DNA of 64,000 nt from the NCBI GenBank assembly GCA_032622095.1, contig CP136063.1:29762987-29826986 (forward strand), written 5' to 3'. Below the pieces are notes generated by a model. That model was not told where the DNA came from. It made no database searches and saw only the letters and a list, made by a program, of their open reading frames with translations. Shown piece by piece: positions 23,397-36,280 of this stretch (position 1 is the first letter of the stretch; the number at the start of each line of letters is the position of its first letter). Origin of the DNA: Siphonodentalium dalli. Taxonomy: Eukaryota; Mollusca; Scaphopoda; Gadilida; Siphonodentaliidae. The position numbers and the translations under genes were made by a program.

Positions 23397-23984
23397 ATTC
23401 GTGACATTTAATATGTTCGTCGAAGAAGGATTGGAAACAATCTTAGATTCAAATGACAGACCGGAAAAGGAGGGCAGAATGAATCTTATCCCTAAATTAC
23501 TATTTCTGTGGCTTCAAGGGTAAAAGATATTTGATTCGAGTCGAGGAACCTATCTATCAGAATGAATCTTCCTCGTAAATTAGCTTTGCACTATGAACTT
23601 TATGATTGGATGGCCTTGCTTAAATACTATGTGGCATGCAGTGGATTCCGCACATAGAGTTTGGTCAACGCGCATGGGATGATAACCCGATGCAGTAAAG
23701 ATCCATTTATACTTACTATTACATGAGACCCAATGTATCAGTAGCTCCGTTCCTGTAACCACGCCGCGTTGATAGAGAGTAAATTCGATTTGTATCAACA
23801 TGAGTTATTTCATTAGATATGTATCCGAAATGGTTAATTGGTTAATTCTGTTATTCGCGGTCGCATTTTGTTACAAATACCCATAGCGAGCGCCATGTAT
23901 GCTTAAATGTCGTGTTAGATTTAATGTAACATACACAATTGCCTTATTGTTTTACCAAAGATGATAGTCATACAGCCATCCGCC
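23397..23984 (+). other. 3' flank of ZNF-4
   Basis: The family 3' flank with a single 50-bp unit near 23708. From ~23580 it parallels 460-872 at the left edge of the window. Confidence 0.55.
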
Positions 23985-24452
23985 TTAAAGATGGATTATG
24001 TCTTTAAATAAAAAAATTTAAATAGTTGCGTAGGTATAAAATAATAGACATGAACGGAATACCCCTGTCTGGAGAAGCTTCTATCAATTAATATTGATTT
24101 TATTTCGAATATTAAATCGGGACCGTTCATGTTACTATTTTTAGAACAGACCATTCGGATGATACCATATTGCGATATAGAGCACTGGGCTGTTCCTATG
24201 GCTACGCAACGAAAGTCAAATGTCACAGATTGGTTGTTTGTATTGTTTTGTTCCAAAGATAGACGCACTAATAGGTATAATGAACGTTTATTTGTGACAA
24301 AATTGTTACATAAAATGTATGGTCTCTGTTAACAGTAACCACTATTGTTCGTTAGCTGAACAAACACATCTTTTTAGACCAGAAAATATTCGAAATAAAA
24401 TTAATATTAATCGATAGAAGCATTTTTGGACAGGAGTCTTCGATTCAAATTT
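23985..24452 (-). mobile_element. TTAA-type MITE, uninterrupted paralogue of 873-1987
   Basis: It starts at TTAA 23985-23988 (AGATGGATTATGTC) and runs through 'aaatttaaatagttgcg' without the nested copy seen at 906. It is cut on the right at the direct-repeat element, as in the paralogue. Confidence 0.75.
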
Positions 24453-25067
24453 TGTTTCACATATAGAAGGTGGCATATAATTGGTAGGTGGCTGTCGGTG
24501 CCCGTATACATGTTGTATATTACTTATGATCAAATGTTTCTTTATGATTATGCATGGAAGCTTCAAGAATAAATAATTCCACTATATATCTAGTTTTCTC
24601 TCAGCTGCAATTGTGTTCGTTTGGCTTCAAACAGTATAATTGCGGTTGAGAGAATTCTGGAACAGACTATAGTTGGAACGGCGGAAGAAGGGTAACTCTT
24701 CCACGTCCTTTCTTGGAGTTTCCATGCGGGAACGACAAACAATTTATTCGAGTTGAACATTTTCTTAATTATTGACCCACCCGCCACTCCCATTACATGT
24801 TTGTTTAATTAATATAGGCGGGCATTCCATAGTTTTGACTCACGGATGCCGGCATCCACTTCCCTTTTTCACACCACACATTGCTGTGCAACACTCTGCA
24901 GGGGAAATTTTGTTTCACCTATAGAAGGTGGCATATAATTGGTAGGTGGCTGTCGGTGCCCGTATACATGTTGTATATTAATTATGATCAAATGTTTCTT
25001 TATGATTATGCATGGAAGCTTCAAGAATAAATAATTCCACTATATATCTAGTTTTCTCTCAGCTGCA
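24453..25067. repeat. 157-bp direct repeats flanking ~300 bp (paralogue of 1988-2602)
   Basis: Repeats at 24453-24609 and 24911-25067, TGTTTCAC...CAGCTGCA. The internal part is nearly identical to 2145-2445. The two loci were duplicated together with the adjoining MITE. Confidence 0.5.
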
Positions 25068-26313
25068 ATTATAACAATATTGAATGTATTAGTGCCCAAA
25101 TTGCAACAAGCCACAACATATAAACAAATATGTTTAAAGATGGATTATCTCTTTAAAGTGTAACTGACACGAATTAATAAATCTAAACAATATACAATGT
25201 AAATGATGCATCTATCATCCCTCAATGACAATACAATCGTTGCCAGTCGTGACTACAGCCGAATCGACTACCCGAGACCGATAACTGTAAAGCGCTATGT
25301 TTTTGTTATGATTTTGCACGAAACATGTGGCCTTATTGCGTGACGTAATAGGCAGAGAACCGGCGTGTCATTTACATAATACATTAGTTCATGACGCAAT
25401 TATCTAATTAAATATACTGATATTCTGGTCTTCAGATTTTCGCAATCTTTCTAATTTGTGATGTGTTTTAAGTTATCTGACTGATATAGTATTCACTGTC
25501 AGACATTAACCAAATAAATAAGTTTATGTCGTGCTTAGACTAAGGAATTTGGAAATTCACGCAAATTTGTCACCATGGAAAATCTCGCTGGATAATCAGC
25601 TGCCGATTAGTTTTATTAATATTTTAATAGATGACAGATATGCATAGAATAAATCAAATTCTGGTGGTCTGATTGACACTTTCACTTAGAGAAACATTCC
25701 TTTCTGAATAATAGCTATATTTCTTCTGGTCACGTCTTCACAAACAATGTCATGATTCTGGGTGAAAAATAAAAACAATAACGATTCACCGGCCGGGAAT
25801 GGCGAATCTTGAATGACAATTGCTTTTCTTACAAGAGTGGGGAAGCCGATCGCTCGGAATCGTAGTACTGTTATAACTTTACACATAACTGCATGGTTAC
25901 CGATACTAAATACACCAAACTTTTATTTATACGGACAATTTTAGGCCTATACCGGTATGTGCACTTTTAAGAATACCGGTACCAATTTCTCATCAACTAT
26001 CACAATTTTCGTTAATCTAATATATAAAAGGTTATCAGAAACGCAGGTAATATGACTATTAATTTGTTATATGACCTCAAATATGGTATTTCATCACGTG
26101 ATTTCTGTTTCATCGACAAATTTGTCCATACACTGGGACGTACACATTTTGTTCGAGTATATTTTTGTAATTTTTGTGTGTATAATCTAATGGAAAATAA
26201 TACTATTTTAATAAGAAATTTCAACACATACTTTAATAAGGAAATATATCACTTGAAGTTGATTATAACATATATTTATTCCTTTGTTAGGAACTCTTTG
26301 TAGATAACATATA
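25068..26313. other. Intergenic, mostly single-copy in this window
   Basis: To ~25157 it matches 2603-2690, including an isolated TTAAAGATGGATTATCTCTT motif. Beyond that the sequence is not repeated elsewhere in the window, and no gene, RNA or repeat is recognised. Confidence 0.45.
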
Positions 26314-26786
26314 TTAAAGATGGATTATCTCTTTAAATAAGAAATTTTAAATAATTGCGTGGGTAATAAATAATAGATATGAACCGAAGACCTATGTCCG
26401 GAAAAGCTTCTATCAATTAATATTGATTTTATTTCGAATATAAAATCGGGCCCATTTATGTTACTATTTTTAGAACCGACCATTCGGATGAGACCTTATT
26501 GCGATATAGAGCACTAGGCTGTTCCCACGGCTACGCAACGAATGTCAAATGTCACAGATTGGTTGTTTGTATTGTTTTGTTCCAACGATATAAGCGATAA
26601 CGAGTATAATTAACATCTATTTGTGACAAAATTGCACAATATAATTTCTGGTCTCTGTTAACAGTAACCACAATTGTTCGTTAGCTGAACAAACACACCT
26701 TTTTAGACCAGAAAATATTCGAAATAAAATTAATATTAATCGATAACTATATAATACATGTTTACAAAGAGATAATCCACCTTTAA
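26314..26786 (-). mobile_element. TTAA-type MITE with internal deletion
   Basis: TTAA at 26314-26317 and 26783-26786. About 60 bp of the right arm are missing (taatcgat joined to aactatata). Confidence 0.8.
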
Positions 26787-28917
26787 ACCTGAGGACCATT
26801 GTGGAAATAAGTCTGCCCAGTCATTAAAAATAGATATTTTCTTTTCTGTTTCAATAACTGCTGTATACAATCTAAACTGCATGTAACATCATTCAAACTG
26901 TAGGACCTTTTGTAATATGTTTTTACATCGCACCAAATAAATCTATCTATATATCTATCTATCTATCTATACACAACAATGAAAAAGCTCTTAAGTTTTC
27001 TCTACTTTTTAAACTACTTGACAATAAAATATGGAAATGAGACAGGCAATCTTATGTCACAATATAATGTTTATAAATAACTCGCCAGATAACCACGCCC
27101 AAAATAGTATATACTTCAGTGTCAGTGACAGCCGATGTACATTCGGAACAAACGCAACACAATATAGATCCTGTGTTAGACATGAACTACGTATCTATGT
27201 CGGTCTTATTTTTCCACAATGCGCAAAAATAAAACAACAAGAACACACGAGTGTTCTTAAGATAAAATATGTTCCACTGTTAAAAAACAAACGTGAAACC
27301 ATTTTGTTGGGTATCGGTACTTTTGGCGGAGTGATACAAATTACAAGGCCAGTACACGTGGGTGCTTTGTTGTGTGAAGTTTATTGCAACACGAGTTTCA
27401 AAATATCATGTATTCGTTGTACTGCATCGCCAGTTTTGCAGAAATAGAACTTCGTGATTCGACTGTACATCTCAGTCAATATCGGGAGGAATTTTCAGAT
27501 ACAACTTCATAGAGGAAAAGTGTTTTAAGTGTATGTTTTGGAAGGAATATTTTCATTTCGACACGTCGTGTTGGCTATTGTATCGCCAGTGTTTCGTGTG
27601 ACCTCATTATATTTTATATACAGAATCGCTTGTTTCGTGCTCGGTTTATCTGGATATACATTGTGGCAAAGAATTACAATACATTATGAAACTTCGTGGA
27701 ATCTTCGTATAGTGATAGAGTTGATGGTGATACTACAAGTTGATAATTAATAGTAGTTCAAAATAAACGTAAATATTTACTGCGTAAATGTCGTCAACTT
27801 GAACGAGGGCTTGAACCAGTTAATATGCTGGTGACGTGAGTACAACACTTTTCTAATTTGTATTCAATTTCGCACATATATCTTATTTTAAGTCATTTGT
27901 CTACGATGAACAGTGTCCCCATCCATAATGTATGTACAATAGTATAGTTAAGACTATATCATTTGGTAGAGTTATACAGAAATTATAAAAAAAATGAAAC
28001 AATTTTAATACTAACATGGCTGGACTATATATGTATATATACCAGTCACATTATTAACCCAACATATCAAGGCCGCCAAGTCTAAACATCTTGTTTGGTA
28101 TATATAAGTGGACGTGGGCACACATTTAGCCCATGTTTGACCACCCCCTCATTTATTTTGTGTATGTAATTTGTTTCTTTTTTGCACATTCGCTCACAAT
28201 ATTATAGGATCACGTTTTATTTGTAATTGTCATTATTTTGTACTTTCATTAAAATAATCAGTGTTCAGCCCACATGCCTACTGTTTTACAGCTAGATAAA
28301 TAACGCAATTAAAACACCAATATATATATTGCTACGAGTAGTACAAGTACGAGTTCTCAACCCGGGGTGGGGTGGGGGGGGGGGGGGTGGGGTCACCGCT
28401 CGATCATAAAACCCCTTCGAACTTCGTATAGTTCTCGAAATAGCCAGCTAATTTAGCTAAATGTTTATGGCATGATAGACTTGACAGTTTAAAATACTTT
28501 CGTTTTGTGGACACAAATCTTCTCCACTGTCGGGCAATTCTTGCATCTCTTTGGCCACTTGAAGAGAAGATTCTCACAATTTTGGGCAATCCACGTCGCT
28601 AGCATATCACAGATAACATTAAAAACAAAAATTTGCAAAATGAAAACTTCGAAACAAGCCGTGGGCCAAGCACTCGGCCGATGTGTTTACGACCGCATTC
28701 TCTGTCTATGACGTCGTGTGTCACGTGACCGCCGCCATGAGACTTTCTAAAGTCTCTCGAAAATGAAAAAAACTAATGTTTTTCCGAGGCGTATATCTCA
28801 CTAATTAGGCGGTTTCGTGTCGGATTTTTAACTGATCATGATAGAATAGGTAATAGTGGTTTAAATAATCGTATTTTCTGCCCGGTTTGAGCTACTTTTT
28901 TTTATCTCTGACAGCTC
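26787..28917. other. Intergenic; microsatellite, G-run, no convincing gene
   Basis: A segment ending in 'aataaatctatctatat' plus (TATC)n (~26937-26972) resembles the 3' tail of a LINE, but no coding part is present. An open frame at 27031-27447 (138 codons) has no recognisable domain and is not called. A run of 14 G within a G-rich stretch lies at 28364-28392. Bases 28400-28917 look like a separate dispersed sequence ending 'gacagctccactttaa', unidentified. Confidence 0.4.
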
Positions 28918-29424
28918 CACTTTAAATAACAAATTTTAAATAGTTGTTCGGGTATAAAATAATAGATATGAACTGAAGACCCCTGTCCGGAAAAGCTTCT
29001 ATCAATTAATATTAATTTTATTTCGAACATTAAATAGGGAACGTTTATGTTACTATTTAGAATAGACCATTCGGAAGATACCATGTTGCGATATAGAGCA
29101 CTAGGCTGTTCCTATGGCTACGCACCGAAAGTCAAATGTCCGATATTGGTTATTTGTATTGTGTTGTTCCACAGATATAAGAGATAATGAGTATAATTGC
29201 GTTTATTTGTGACAAAATTGTACAATAAAATTTCTTGTCTTGGTTAATAGTAACAACCATTGTTCGTTAGCTGAACAAACACACCCTTTTAGACCAGAAA
29301 ATATTCGAAATAAAATTAATACTAATCGATAGAAGCATTTCCGGACAGGAGTCTTCGATTCAAATCTAATATTTTATACCCTGGTAACTATATAATACAT
29401 GTTTACAAAGAGATAATCCACCTT
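28918..29424 (-). mobile_element. TTAA-type MITE, split by the LINE
   Basis: The left ~507 bp of the MITE that precedes ZNF-B. Its first ~15 bp are missing. The right end is cut after 'ataatccacctt', and the last bases with TTAA (35953-35956) resume on the far side of the LINE. Confidence 0.8.
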
Positions 29425-29633
29425 GTCTTGTCTGTTGTTATGTTCCCTCGTTGGTTTTTCGAGGCACCTCAGTGAATGAGTAATCCTAATAACTGTTCTC
29501 CAGAATCCCGTAATATACAGGTGTTGGTTTGCAGCTGCAAAGCGTATCGGTTATTGGCATATATACATGTTGTCTTCGTTTTCCTGTAGCTGTGTACTTG
29601 AAGCTAGGTTTAAAATATTGAGGGCACTGACGG

Positions 29634-32600
29634 TCAGGTTCTCACAGTCTGTTCGGCCACGAGCAGCCGACTTCTTCTCCTGTGTATGTCTGCTAGAAGT
29701 TCCCGGCTGTGTAATTCTATCAGCTCTATATCTCTGTCATTGAAGTCGGTGATGTTTGATATGGATTGGTGAGTGCAGTCAAGCATAAGATGTGTGAATA
29801 GCAGCTGGTTTGACATCAGTATCGGATTTTCTTGTATGATTTCCAGATTCTGTAATTTTTCTTTTACTCTTCTGCGAATGGTATCGTAGAGTGAGCAGTT
29901 GGCAATAACATGCTGGCGGTCTTCAGTCTCTGCTCCACAGATGGGACAGGATTTCTTGATACTGTGCTTGTTGAATGTTGCCCTATTAGACTGCAGTATG
30001 TATGTTCCGGTGATAAACCTCGCCTTTATTTCAGCCCGGTGTACATCATGGCGATTGTTTCTTATGTGACGAAATATATGATGGATCTTGTTGACGTCTA
30101 ATGACTTTGCATTTATATAGCTCAAGGTAGACTTTGTAGCGATCTCAGAGGACCAGTCTTTCTGAGTCTTGTCGGTGATTGCTTTACACAGTCGGTTCTT
30201 CCAGTCCTCAGGTGTTGGTGGATTTTCCAGCAGATTATAGGCATTCGGTAGGTCATAAAGTAGAAGGAGTCGTCTGATCATGGAGAACCATATGTTTGCT
30301 TCTTTACTGTGAACAGCGAGTTGTCTGTAGGCGACCTCCCATTCTATGGTGTTCTTGTCAGAGATTATACGATGGAACAAGTTCAAGCCATTTCGGTGGA
30401 TGACAGTCATGATCGGTAGGGTTCCGACAAGGGCAGTTATGGCTACCGACGCAGTCCTTGTAGGTAGATGGAGTATCTGTCGGAGGATTTTGTTCTGGTG
30501 CGCTTCTAATTTTTTGCTCTCTGTGTCGTTGATGTTAAGAATCTCTAGGCCGTAAGTGAGGCGAGGTGTAACATAGAGATTCCAGAGTTTTATTTTCACT
30601 CTTTGTGTGGCACCTGTTTTCCCATGTAGTCCAGCACCCATCAGAGAGTATGCTGTCTTCCTGGATAACGCAAGTTTTTTCTCGATGTCTGGCTTGTTGT
30701 TATTCTGTCGTATAATCCCGAGATGTTCTACTGCAGATGGTGTGATTATTTTATTGTCATATATGATGAAATCTTTGCTAATCGAGGAGCCATTGTAGAC
30801 TAGTAAGTTACTTTTGGTTGGGTTGATGGTGTATCTCTCCATCCTTGAGTACTGGTCAACTTCTTTGATCATCAGCGTCATAGTTGTTTCCGAGTGTGCC
30901 AGGAGGGCAATGTCATCTGCGCAGGTGACATGCGGTATCGTAACAGTACCAATTTCAGCACCTCGGTAGCTGGTCTCTAATGTCCTCAAGAGGGGGTTAT
31001 TGAAGCGTTTGTAGTGTCCTGTTGAATGAATTTCACCTTGCCGTACTCCCTGGAGTATCTTAAATGTTTGTGACAGAGAGCCTTGCCATTTGACTTTACT
31101 TGTCATGCTCGTGTATATTTCCTTTAGTAGGAGCCAGTCGTGTCCAGTTATGCCATCTAAAAACAGCTTATGTAGGAGGATATCATGGTCGACTATATCG
31201 AAGGCCTTTTGTGCATCAAGGGTGGTGAAAAGTAGCTTCTTTTTTCCTATCTTCGCCTCGTTAATACATTCTGATACTAGAAGTGCAGCATTAAGGGATG
31301 AGGTTCCTTTTGTGAAGCCTTTTTGAAGTTTTGACTGCGTTGGTAGTAGGAGTTTTTCATGTCTAGTATTCAGTATATGTTCCAAAATTTTGAGGATAGT
31401 TGACGTGACGGTTATTCCTCTGTAATTCGCTGGATTGTGAGGGCATCCTTTTTTGTACACGGGTGTCAAGTGGCCTTCCATCATTACTTCAGGAATACAG
31501 CGTGTGTGTACAATCGCATTCAGCAGTTTCGTCAGGTATGGTAAGATAACTGTTTGACAGAGTTTTAGATGCTCACTGGTGATGCCTAGGGAGTCAGCTG
31601 CTTTGTTGTTACTGAGCTTCTTCATTGCATGCTTTACCTCTTCGTCTGTTATGTTATTCATACTAGTAATGCTGGTCTCCTTGTGACAGGTATATTCTAT
31701 CGTTTGTAGGTCATTCCTGATACGATCAATATGTGGGTCATCGAATAGTTCATTTTCGGTCGGAGTGGCGAGCTTTTGAAAGTGCTCCTTCCATCCACTC
31801 ATTATACCTTCTGTAGTTGTGAGTGTTTCTCCATTCACGTTGAGTTCAGATATTGCATGTGAGGAAGTAGATCGTTGTTGTTTGACTAGTTGAGAGAAGG
31901 TCTTTGGATTCGGTTGAGCTTCCACAAGTTTCTCAATGGCCTCTGATCGTCTTCTGGCACTCTCTTGTCGTTGTAATTTCTGCAGAGTGGATTTCGCTTG
32001 TTTCATTTATCTGTATTCACTACTCGTTCTGTCAGGTGTTCCTGCGGTTTTCCACTTCCACCAGACTGCCTTCTCATGCTTAATAGCTGCCTTAATGCCT
32101 TCATTCCAGACTTTTGGTTTAGTTTTTAGCTTTATCTGCTCTTTATGTCCTGGAATGCTGGTCTGAGTTGCTTCGATCAGTACTGTTGTCAGATGTTTTA
32201 CAGAGAGATGTAGTTGGTACTCGGTTGTAGGTTCCTCTAGAAAGTGTTGTAACTTTGAGGATACATTCTCGTTGTATAAAGCTTTGTTACAGCGATCCCA
32301 TTTAGGTTTAGGTGTGATTTTGATGTCGTTTTCAACCTTCTTCGTGGATATTTGGATAGACGCACGAACTGGGATATGATCAGACGTATTCAGTGGTTCC
32401 TTGTTGTCCACTAGCCAGGCGAAAGTCAGCTTTCTGGCAGAGGGATTGCAGAATATGTAGTCAATTTCTGCTGTATCTCTTTCATTTGTGTGAAAAAATG
32501 TGGGCGTTCCTCCTTGTTGTGTAAACAGGTCCTTTTTCTTATAGAACTTTATTAAGTTTGAATCCCTGTCATTTTTTGGGTCTCTTGTTAATGAGGCATT

Positions 32601-33078
32601 GAAATCTCCGCATAAGATCACTGCATGGGAGCTGAATTTTTCCAGAATTTCTTCTATTTCCACAAGTACTGCTCTGAAGTCATCAATTTTCGAGTTCCCT
32701 CTAGCAGACATGTACACACATACTATGCAGGTTGGTGGTTGAGTGAGGAGCTCCAGCACTACTATGCGATTGCTTCCATCCGGGTGTAATCTATATTGTA
32801 GGTCAAGATTCGTATTGAAGAATATTGCTGTTCCACCGTAGCCTCTGGGGACTTGATACGGCGAGATGGGGTCGTGTTCATCCACAGACTTCGCATGCAC
32901 AGCTCTCTTGCTTGATAACTTTGCCATTATGGGTTTTTGAAATGCAAACAACCAGTGTTCCTGGACACATAATGTCTGTTTCCTCCAGGAGTTTGTCTAG
33001 ATAGGCTTCATTGCTTTGGACGTTTCTTATATTTATTGTCGCTAGAATGAGTTGTTTCTTCTCTCCGTCTCCTTCCAC
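29634..33078 (-). pseudogene. LINE ORF2: APE endonuclease and reverse transcriptase, broken
   Basis: Three open parts. 33078-32878 begins with the endonuclease start (LATINIRN). A one-base slip near 32955 moves the frame to 32951-32007, which holds GDFNA, EIDYIF and SDHIP endonuclease motifs. An in-frame TAA at 32007-32009 precedes 32006-29634 (790 residues). That part contains reverse transcriptase motifs: NYRGI, LDAQKAFD at residues 263-270, GVRQG at 320-324 and the ADD catalytic box at 363-365. It ends in a C-terminal knuckle Cys687, Cys690, His699, Cys704. With one frameshift and one stop it is probably immobile, but the damage is slight, so the insertion is young. Confidence 0.85.
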
Positions 33079-35381
33079 CTTGAGGTCTTCGCCCGGTCCT
33101 GGTACAAAAAAGACTGAGACTCGTGCTCAGCCGATTCCGGTATGTGGGAGCTAACAGAGCTGACGTTTGTTATCTCGGGTGATGGCAGCTGTTTCTGCTG
33201 GTAGTTTTCATCCGTAAATGTCACCACTTTTTTTGGTGTTGAGTGTCTACGATCGTGTCCATAAGGGTTTTTGTTCTTTAGCCTTGGTGGAATAAACGCT
33301 GGCCAGCTTGGATTTGATTTGACTTGTTTGTTTTTTCCACCATCAGTTTTCATATTTTCACGGCCAGTGCTGGTATGCATAGACGGAGTTTGTATATCTT
33401 GCGGAGTCGTCGTTGGAGTTTGATACGTGGAGCTCTCCGTGGGCCTGCGCAGGAGTCTGTGATGTAGGTTTTGTTTTGGTTGACTCACTGGAAGCTGTGT
33501 CGGTGGTGGTCCGCCATGTCCAGAGAAATTTTTGACAAGATATTCAGGTCTGTGCCAGAGGTCAGGTCCCATCGGTGGGGGTCGTGATACATTTGGGGCT
33601 TGATATGGCACATGTGTTGGAAAGGACTGCGGTATCTGCATGTTGTACGGTGGCGGTGTAGCATAAGGGCCATGTTGAGCCGGTTGCCTTTGCAGTTCGT
33701 TGTTTTGCCGTTGCAGTTGGATTTGTAACTCTATGTTCGAGAGACGGTTGTGGATAGACTGGATCTCAAGTCGATTGACCTGCTGGGCCAGGTATGCATT
33801 TTCTGGATTATTTGCTGCATAAGTATAGGGATGGTGTTGAGTACTCTCTGGAATCTGGGAGTTTAAGCCGTTTGATTGCGGTGGCATTTGAAGTGAGGCT
33901 TGCACTCTGAGTACACGGTTTGTGTTTTCTAGATCTTTTATTCTAGCTTCCATTTTTAGCATATAGCTATTGGCCAGCTTCATCTGATCCACGTGGTCAG
34001 TGTTCTCGTCAATTTTCTTAGGTTTCGCTTTAGGACGGTCCTTTTTCTTCTCTCCAGGATCCTTTTCAGGAGGAGTAAGCTGTTCAGTGTGCTTGAAGAA
34101 CTTGTGTTTCGCTTTCTCGGTTGGGTTCAGTTGCTTTTTATTACCATTTGTCATGATTTGTATTTCATCAGATTTTCCAGCATTGTCTTCTCCTGGAGTA
34201 GTGTGGTTTTCATCAGGTTTTCTTGCTGATATTTCCCAGATTTGTTGGTATTTACTTAGTTGTTGAGGAGTTTCCATCTTCTCAGTTGGTTGATTTGGTG
34301 CTTCTACCTTTTTTGAGTTGTCAGTTATACGCACTGCACTATAGGTACTGAGGTTTGATAAGGTGCACATTTCGTTTGACTGGTTTTGACGATCCTCTAC
34401 ATCAGTTGCTATGCCGATACTAGTAGAGACGCCAAGTTGTGTCGAATCGAATTTATGTGGACTTTCTTCATCGTCCAAGCGAATTGTCAGGTGGCGACAG
34501 GATATACAGCTGTATTCAGGCCCTTTCTCACTGTAAAATTTCCAAAGGGCGTCATCCAGGTTTTCACATTCTTTATGGAACCAGTTCAGGCATAAATCAC
34601 AACTGAGCCCCTCGTCGCTGACATACATCTTACAGTGGGGGCAGATCCCGAATTTGCTGTTTTCTTCTGGAGACATTTCCTGTACATCTAGTATTGTGCC
34701 GTTATTATCGATGCAAACCATGCTCATTCCACAGTCCGGATGTTCAACACTCTTGGAAACGCACCAGTCTATGAGGGCAGCAATACGTCTGTCAAGCTGC
34801 GTCATTGATGGCTTCTTCATAACTTGCTGCATGATTTCTGGTAGGACTTCATCGTAAAAGGTGTTAGTGTTTCTCCCATTGATGAGGATTGATGACTGGG
34901 TATTATATAGGTTGATGGTGAATTTGGCTTGTTTACCTGCTTTGCCACTTACTCGCTTCCGGAGAGCTCTGATACTTAGCTCAGGTTGGTTCTTCTTCTG
35001 ATCGACAGAGATGATGCGTTCAGCAACGAATTGATGTCGCTGAGAGAATGCTGGATCAAAAAAGGAGCGCAGGATTTCTTGTTTCAGCAATAGGTAGCAC
35101 CCAGCGTTGCACTCAATTTTTAGTTGACGTCCCATGTCCTTTGGTATTATATTTATGAAGGGTCGATCACAGGCTTGTCGCATTTTTTCAAGCGTCTCCT
35201 TTTCATTCAGGGTGTAATTTTTGTTTCGGACACTGGTGCGAGGTGCATTTACGGTGTCGTTTTTGCTCCGGATGATGCCTGGGGACAGTCCATTACTGGC
35301 ATTAGGTGTAGCGTTGGGCACGATTGCCGAGACTTGGTTGTCTGGGACCGGGTTGACGGTTGCTGTTATGGCACGGCGCAT
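33042..35381 (-). CDS. LINE ORF1 protein with PHD zinc finger
   Basis: 779 residues starting at an ATG. A basic, Asn/Thr-rich N-terminus is followed by a PHD finger with the full C4HC3 set: Cys247, Cys250, Cys261, Cys264, His269, Cys272, Cys292 and Cys295. A Glu/Lys-rich linker leads to a likely short coiled coil (MKLANSYMLKMEARIKDLEN) and a Gln/Pro/His-rich, low-complexity C-terminal half. In related retrotransposons ORF1 proteins bind the element RNA; a PHD finger could add chromatin binding (inference). The frame is unbroken and overlaps the start of ORF2 by 37 bases. Confidence 0.85.
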   Translation of the reverse strand: MRRAITATVNPVPDNQVSAIVPNATPNASNGLSPGIIRSKNDTVNAPRTSVRNKNYTLNEKETLEKMRQACDRPFINIIPKDMGRQLKIECNAGCYLLLKQEILRSFFDPAFSQRHQFVAERIISVDQKKNQPELSIRALRKRVSGKAGKQAKFTINLYNTQSSILINGRNTNTFYDEVLPEIMQQVMKKPSMTQLDRRIAALIDWCVSKSVEHPDCGMSMVCIDNNGTILDVQEMSPEENSKFGICPHCKMYVSDEGLSCDLCLNWFHKECENLDDALWKFYSEKGPEYSCISCRHLTIRLDDEESPHKFDSTQLGVSTSIGIATDVEDRQNQSNEMCTLSNLSTYSAVRITDNSKKVEAPNQPTEKMETPQQLSKYQQIWEISARKPDENHTTPGEDNAGKSDEIQIMTNGNKKQLNPTEKAKHKFFKHTEQLTPPEKDPGEKKKDRPKAKPKKIDENTDHVDQMKLANSYMLKMEARIKDLENTNRVLRVQASLQMPPQSNGLNSQIPESTQHHPYTYAANNPENAYLAQQVNRLEIQSIHNRLSNIELQIQLQRQNNELQRQPAQHGPYATPPPYNMQIPQSFPTHVPYQAPNVSRPPPMGPDLWHRPEYLVKNFSGHGGPPPTQLPVSQPKQNLHHRLLRRPTESSTYQTPTTTPQDIQTPSMHTSTGRENMKTDGGKNKQVKSNPSWPAFIPPRLKNKNPYGHDRRHSTPKKVVTFTDENYQQKQLPSPEITNVSSVSSHIPESAEHESQSFLYQDRAKTSRWKETERRNNSF

Positions 35382-35947
35382 CGTTGGTATCGGATTGTTT
35401 GAACCTGGTCGTCAGTGTGGGCCTCTTGGAGGAAAAATAAGTAGGCTGGGCCTCGAATTATATCAAATTCGAAGAGCACAAAACAGTTTCTGATTGTCAG
35501 TAGGTCAATGAGACCTGCGGCTGTTGTTGTTTTGGAATAAAAAAATTCCAGGAAAGTTAAAAACGTTTTGAACAATCATAAAAGTTTTAAAAGTTTTTGA
35601 ACAATCATAAAAGATAACACTAAAATATAATGATGATACTATTTCAACCACCGGCAGAGTTCATCAAGCACTATTTGCAGGTTCTCTCGTCAACAACATC
35701 GGAATTTTTCAGAATTCAAGATGGCGGCCTGGTGATCGCGGAATAAAATACGAATAAAACAACACAATTTGATTTAAAATACGCAAATTTGCGTTAAAAA
35801 GAGTTCGGAGGAAATACAGTCTCTATTCGGACACAAATTCGCACAGCTCGCGTTTTAAAATACACTAAAAGCGATTAAAAACACAAAATTTGGTCAGAGT
35901 ATAGAATTTTCCACGTCCTCTTCAGGGTGCACTCGGTCCGTCCATAG

Positions 35948-36280
35948 CACCTTTAAAACAGTTGAAATTATGTCAATGAAAAACAAAATGCAAAAAAAAG
36001 TGGACACAAACTGTTTCCGGCCTCGGGTACCTCCCACCTCATGTCTCGTAAAAAAAATCCCCCCCCCCTGATGTTCTTGCTAATCAATTATATTCTAAAT
36101 TCTATTCTATTCATGTAGGCTGTATATTCATCTATCGTTTCTCGAATGGTGCTTCTAATCACAACCACATATTTAGACGCACGTTTATTGCGCACAATAC
36201 GATATTTCCTTTGTTCGATTGATACCGAGATCCTTCTTCTCTTTAACTTTCCATCCATTTAGGGTAAACTATTCTGGTAT
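35948..36280 (+). promoter_or_regulatory. 5' flank of ZNF-B, first part
   Basis: The last bases of the MITE (TTAA 35953-35956) are followed by sequence near-identical to 3197-3509, including the splice-site candidate AG at 36261-36262. It is interrupted at 36281 by the 2.35-kb insertion. Confidence 0.55.

Larger units (their letters stand above)
29425..35947 (-). mobile_element. Near full-length LINE with PHD-finger ORF1 and EN-RT ORF2
   Basis: A 6.5-kb non-LTR retrotransposon on the minus strand: a ~566-bp 5' UTR (35382-35947), ORF1, an overlapping ORF2 and a ~209-bp 3' UTR with a short CAAGAC-like tail instead of poly(A). It is flanked by the 6-bp duplication CACCTT (29419-29424 and 35948-35953). 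The insertion point is in the right end of a MITE; the uninterrupted sequence is at 3185-3200. The APE endonuclease, RT, C-terminal CCHC knuckle and PHD-bearing ORF1 are compatible with the CR1/L2-like lineage, but the clade is not settled here. Confidence 0.9.

Noticed and set aside
26937-26972. Reading the (TATC)n end as a third LINE
   Set aside because: Only a tail-like motif is present, without coding sequence or target duplication; left as a note.
27031-27447. 138-codon open frame in otherwise single-copy DNA
   Set aside because: No domain, no homologous copy and no splice or promoter support; length is within chance for AT-moderate intergenic DNA.
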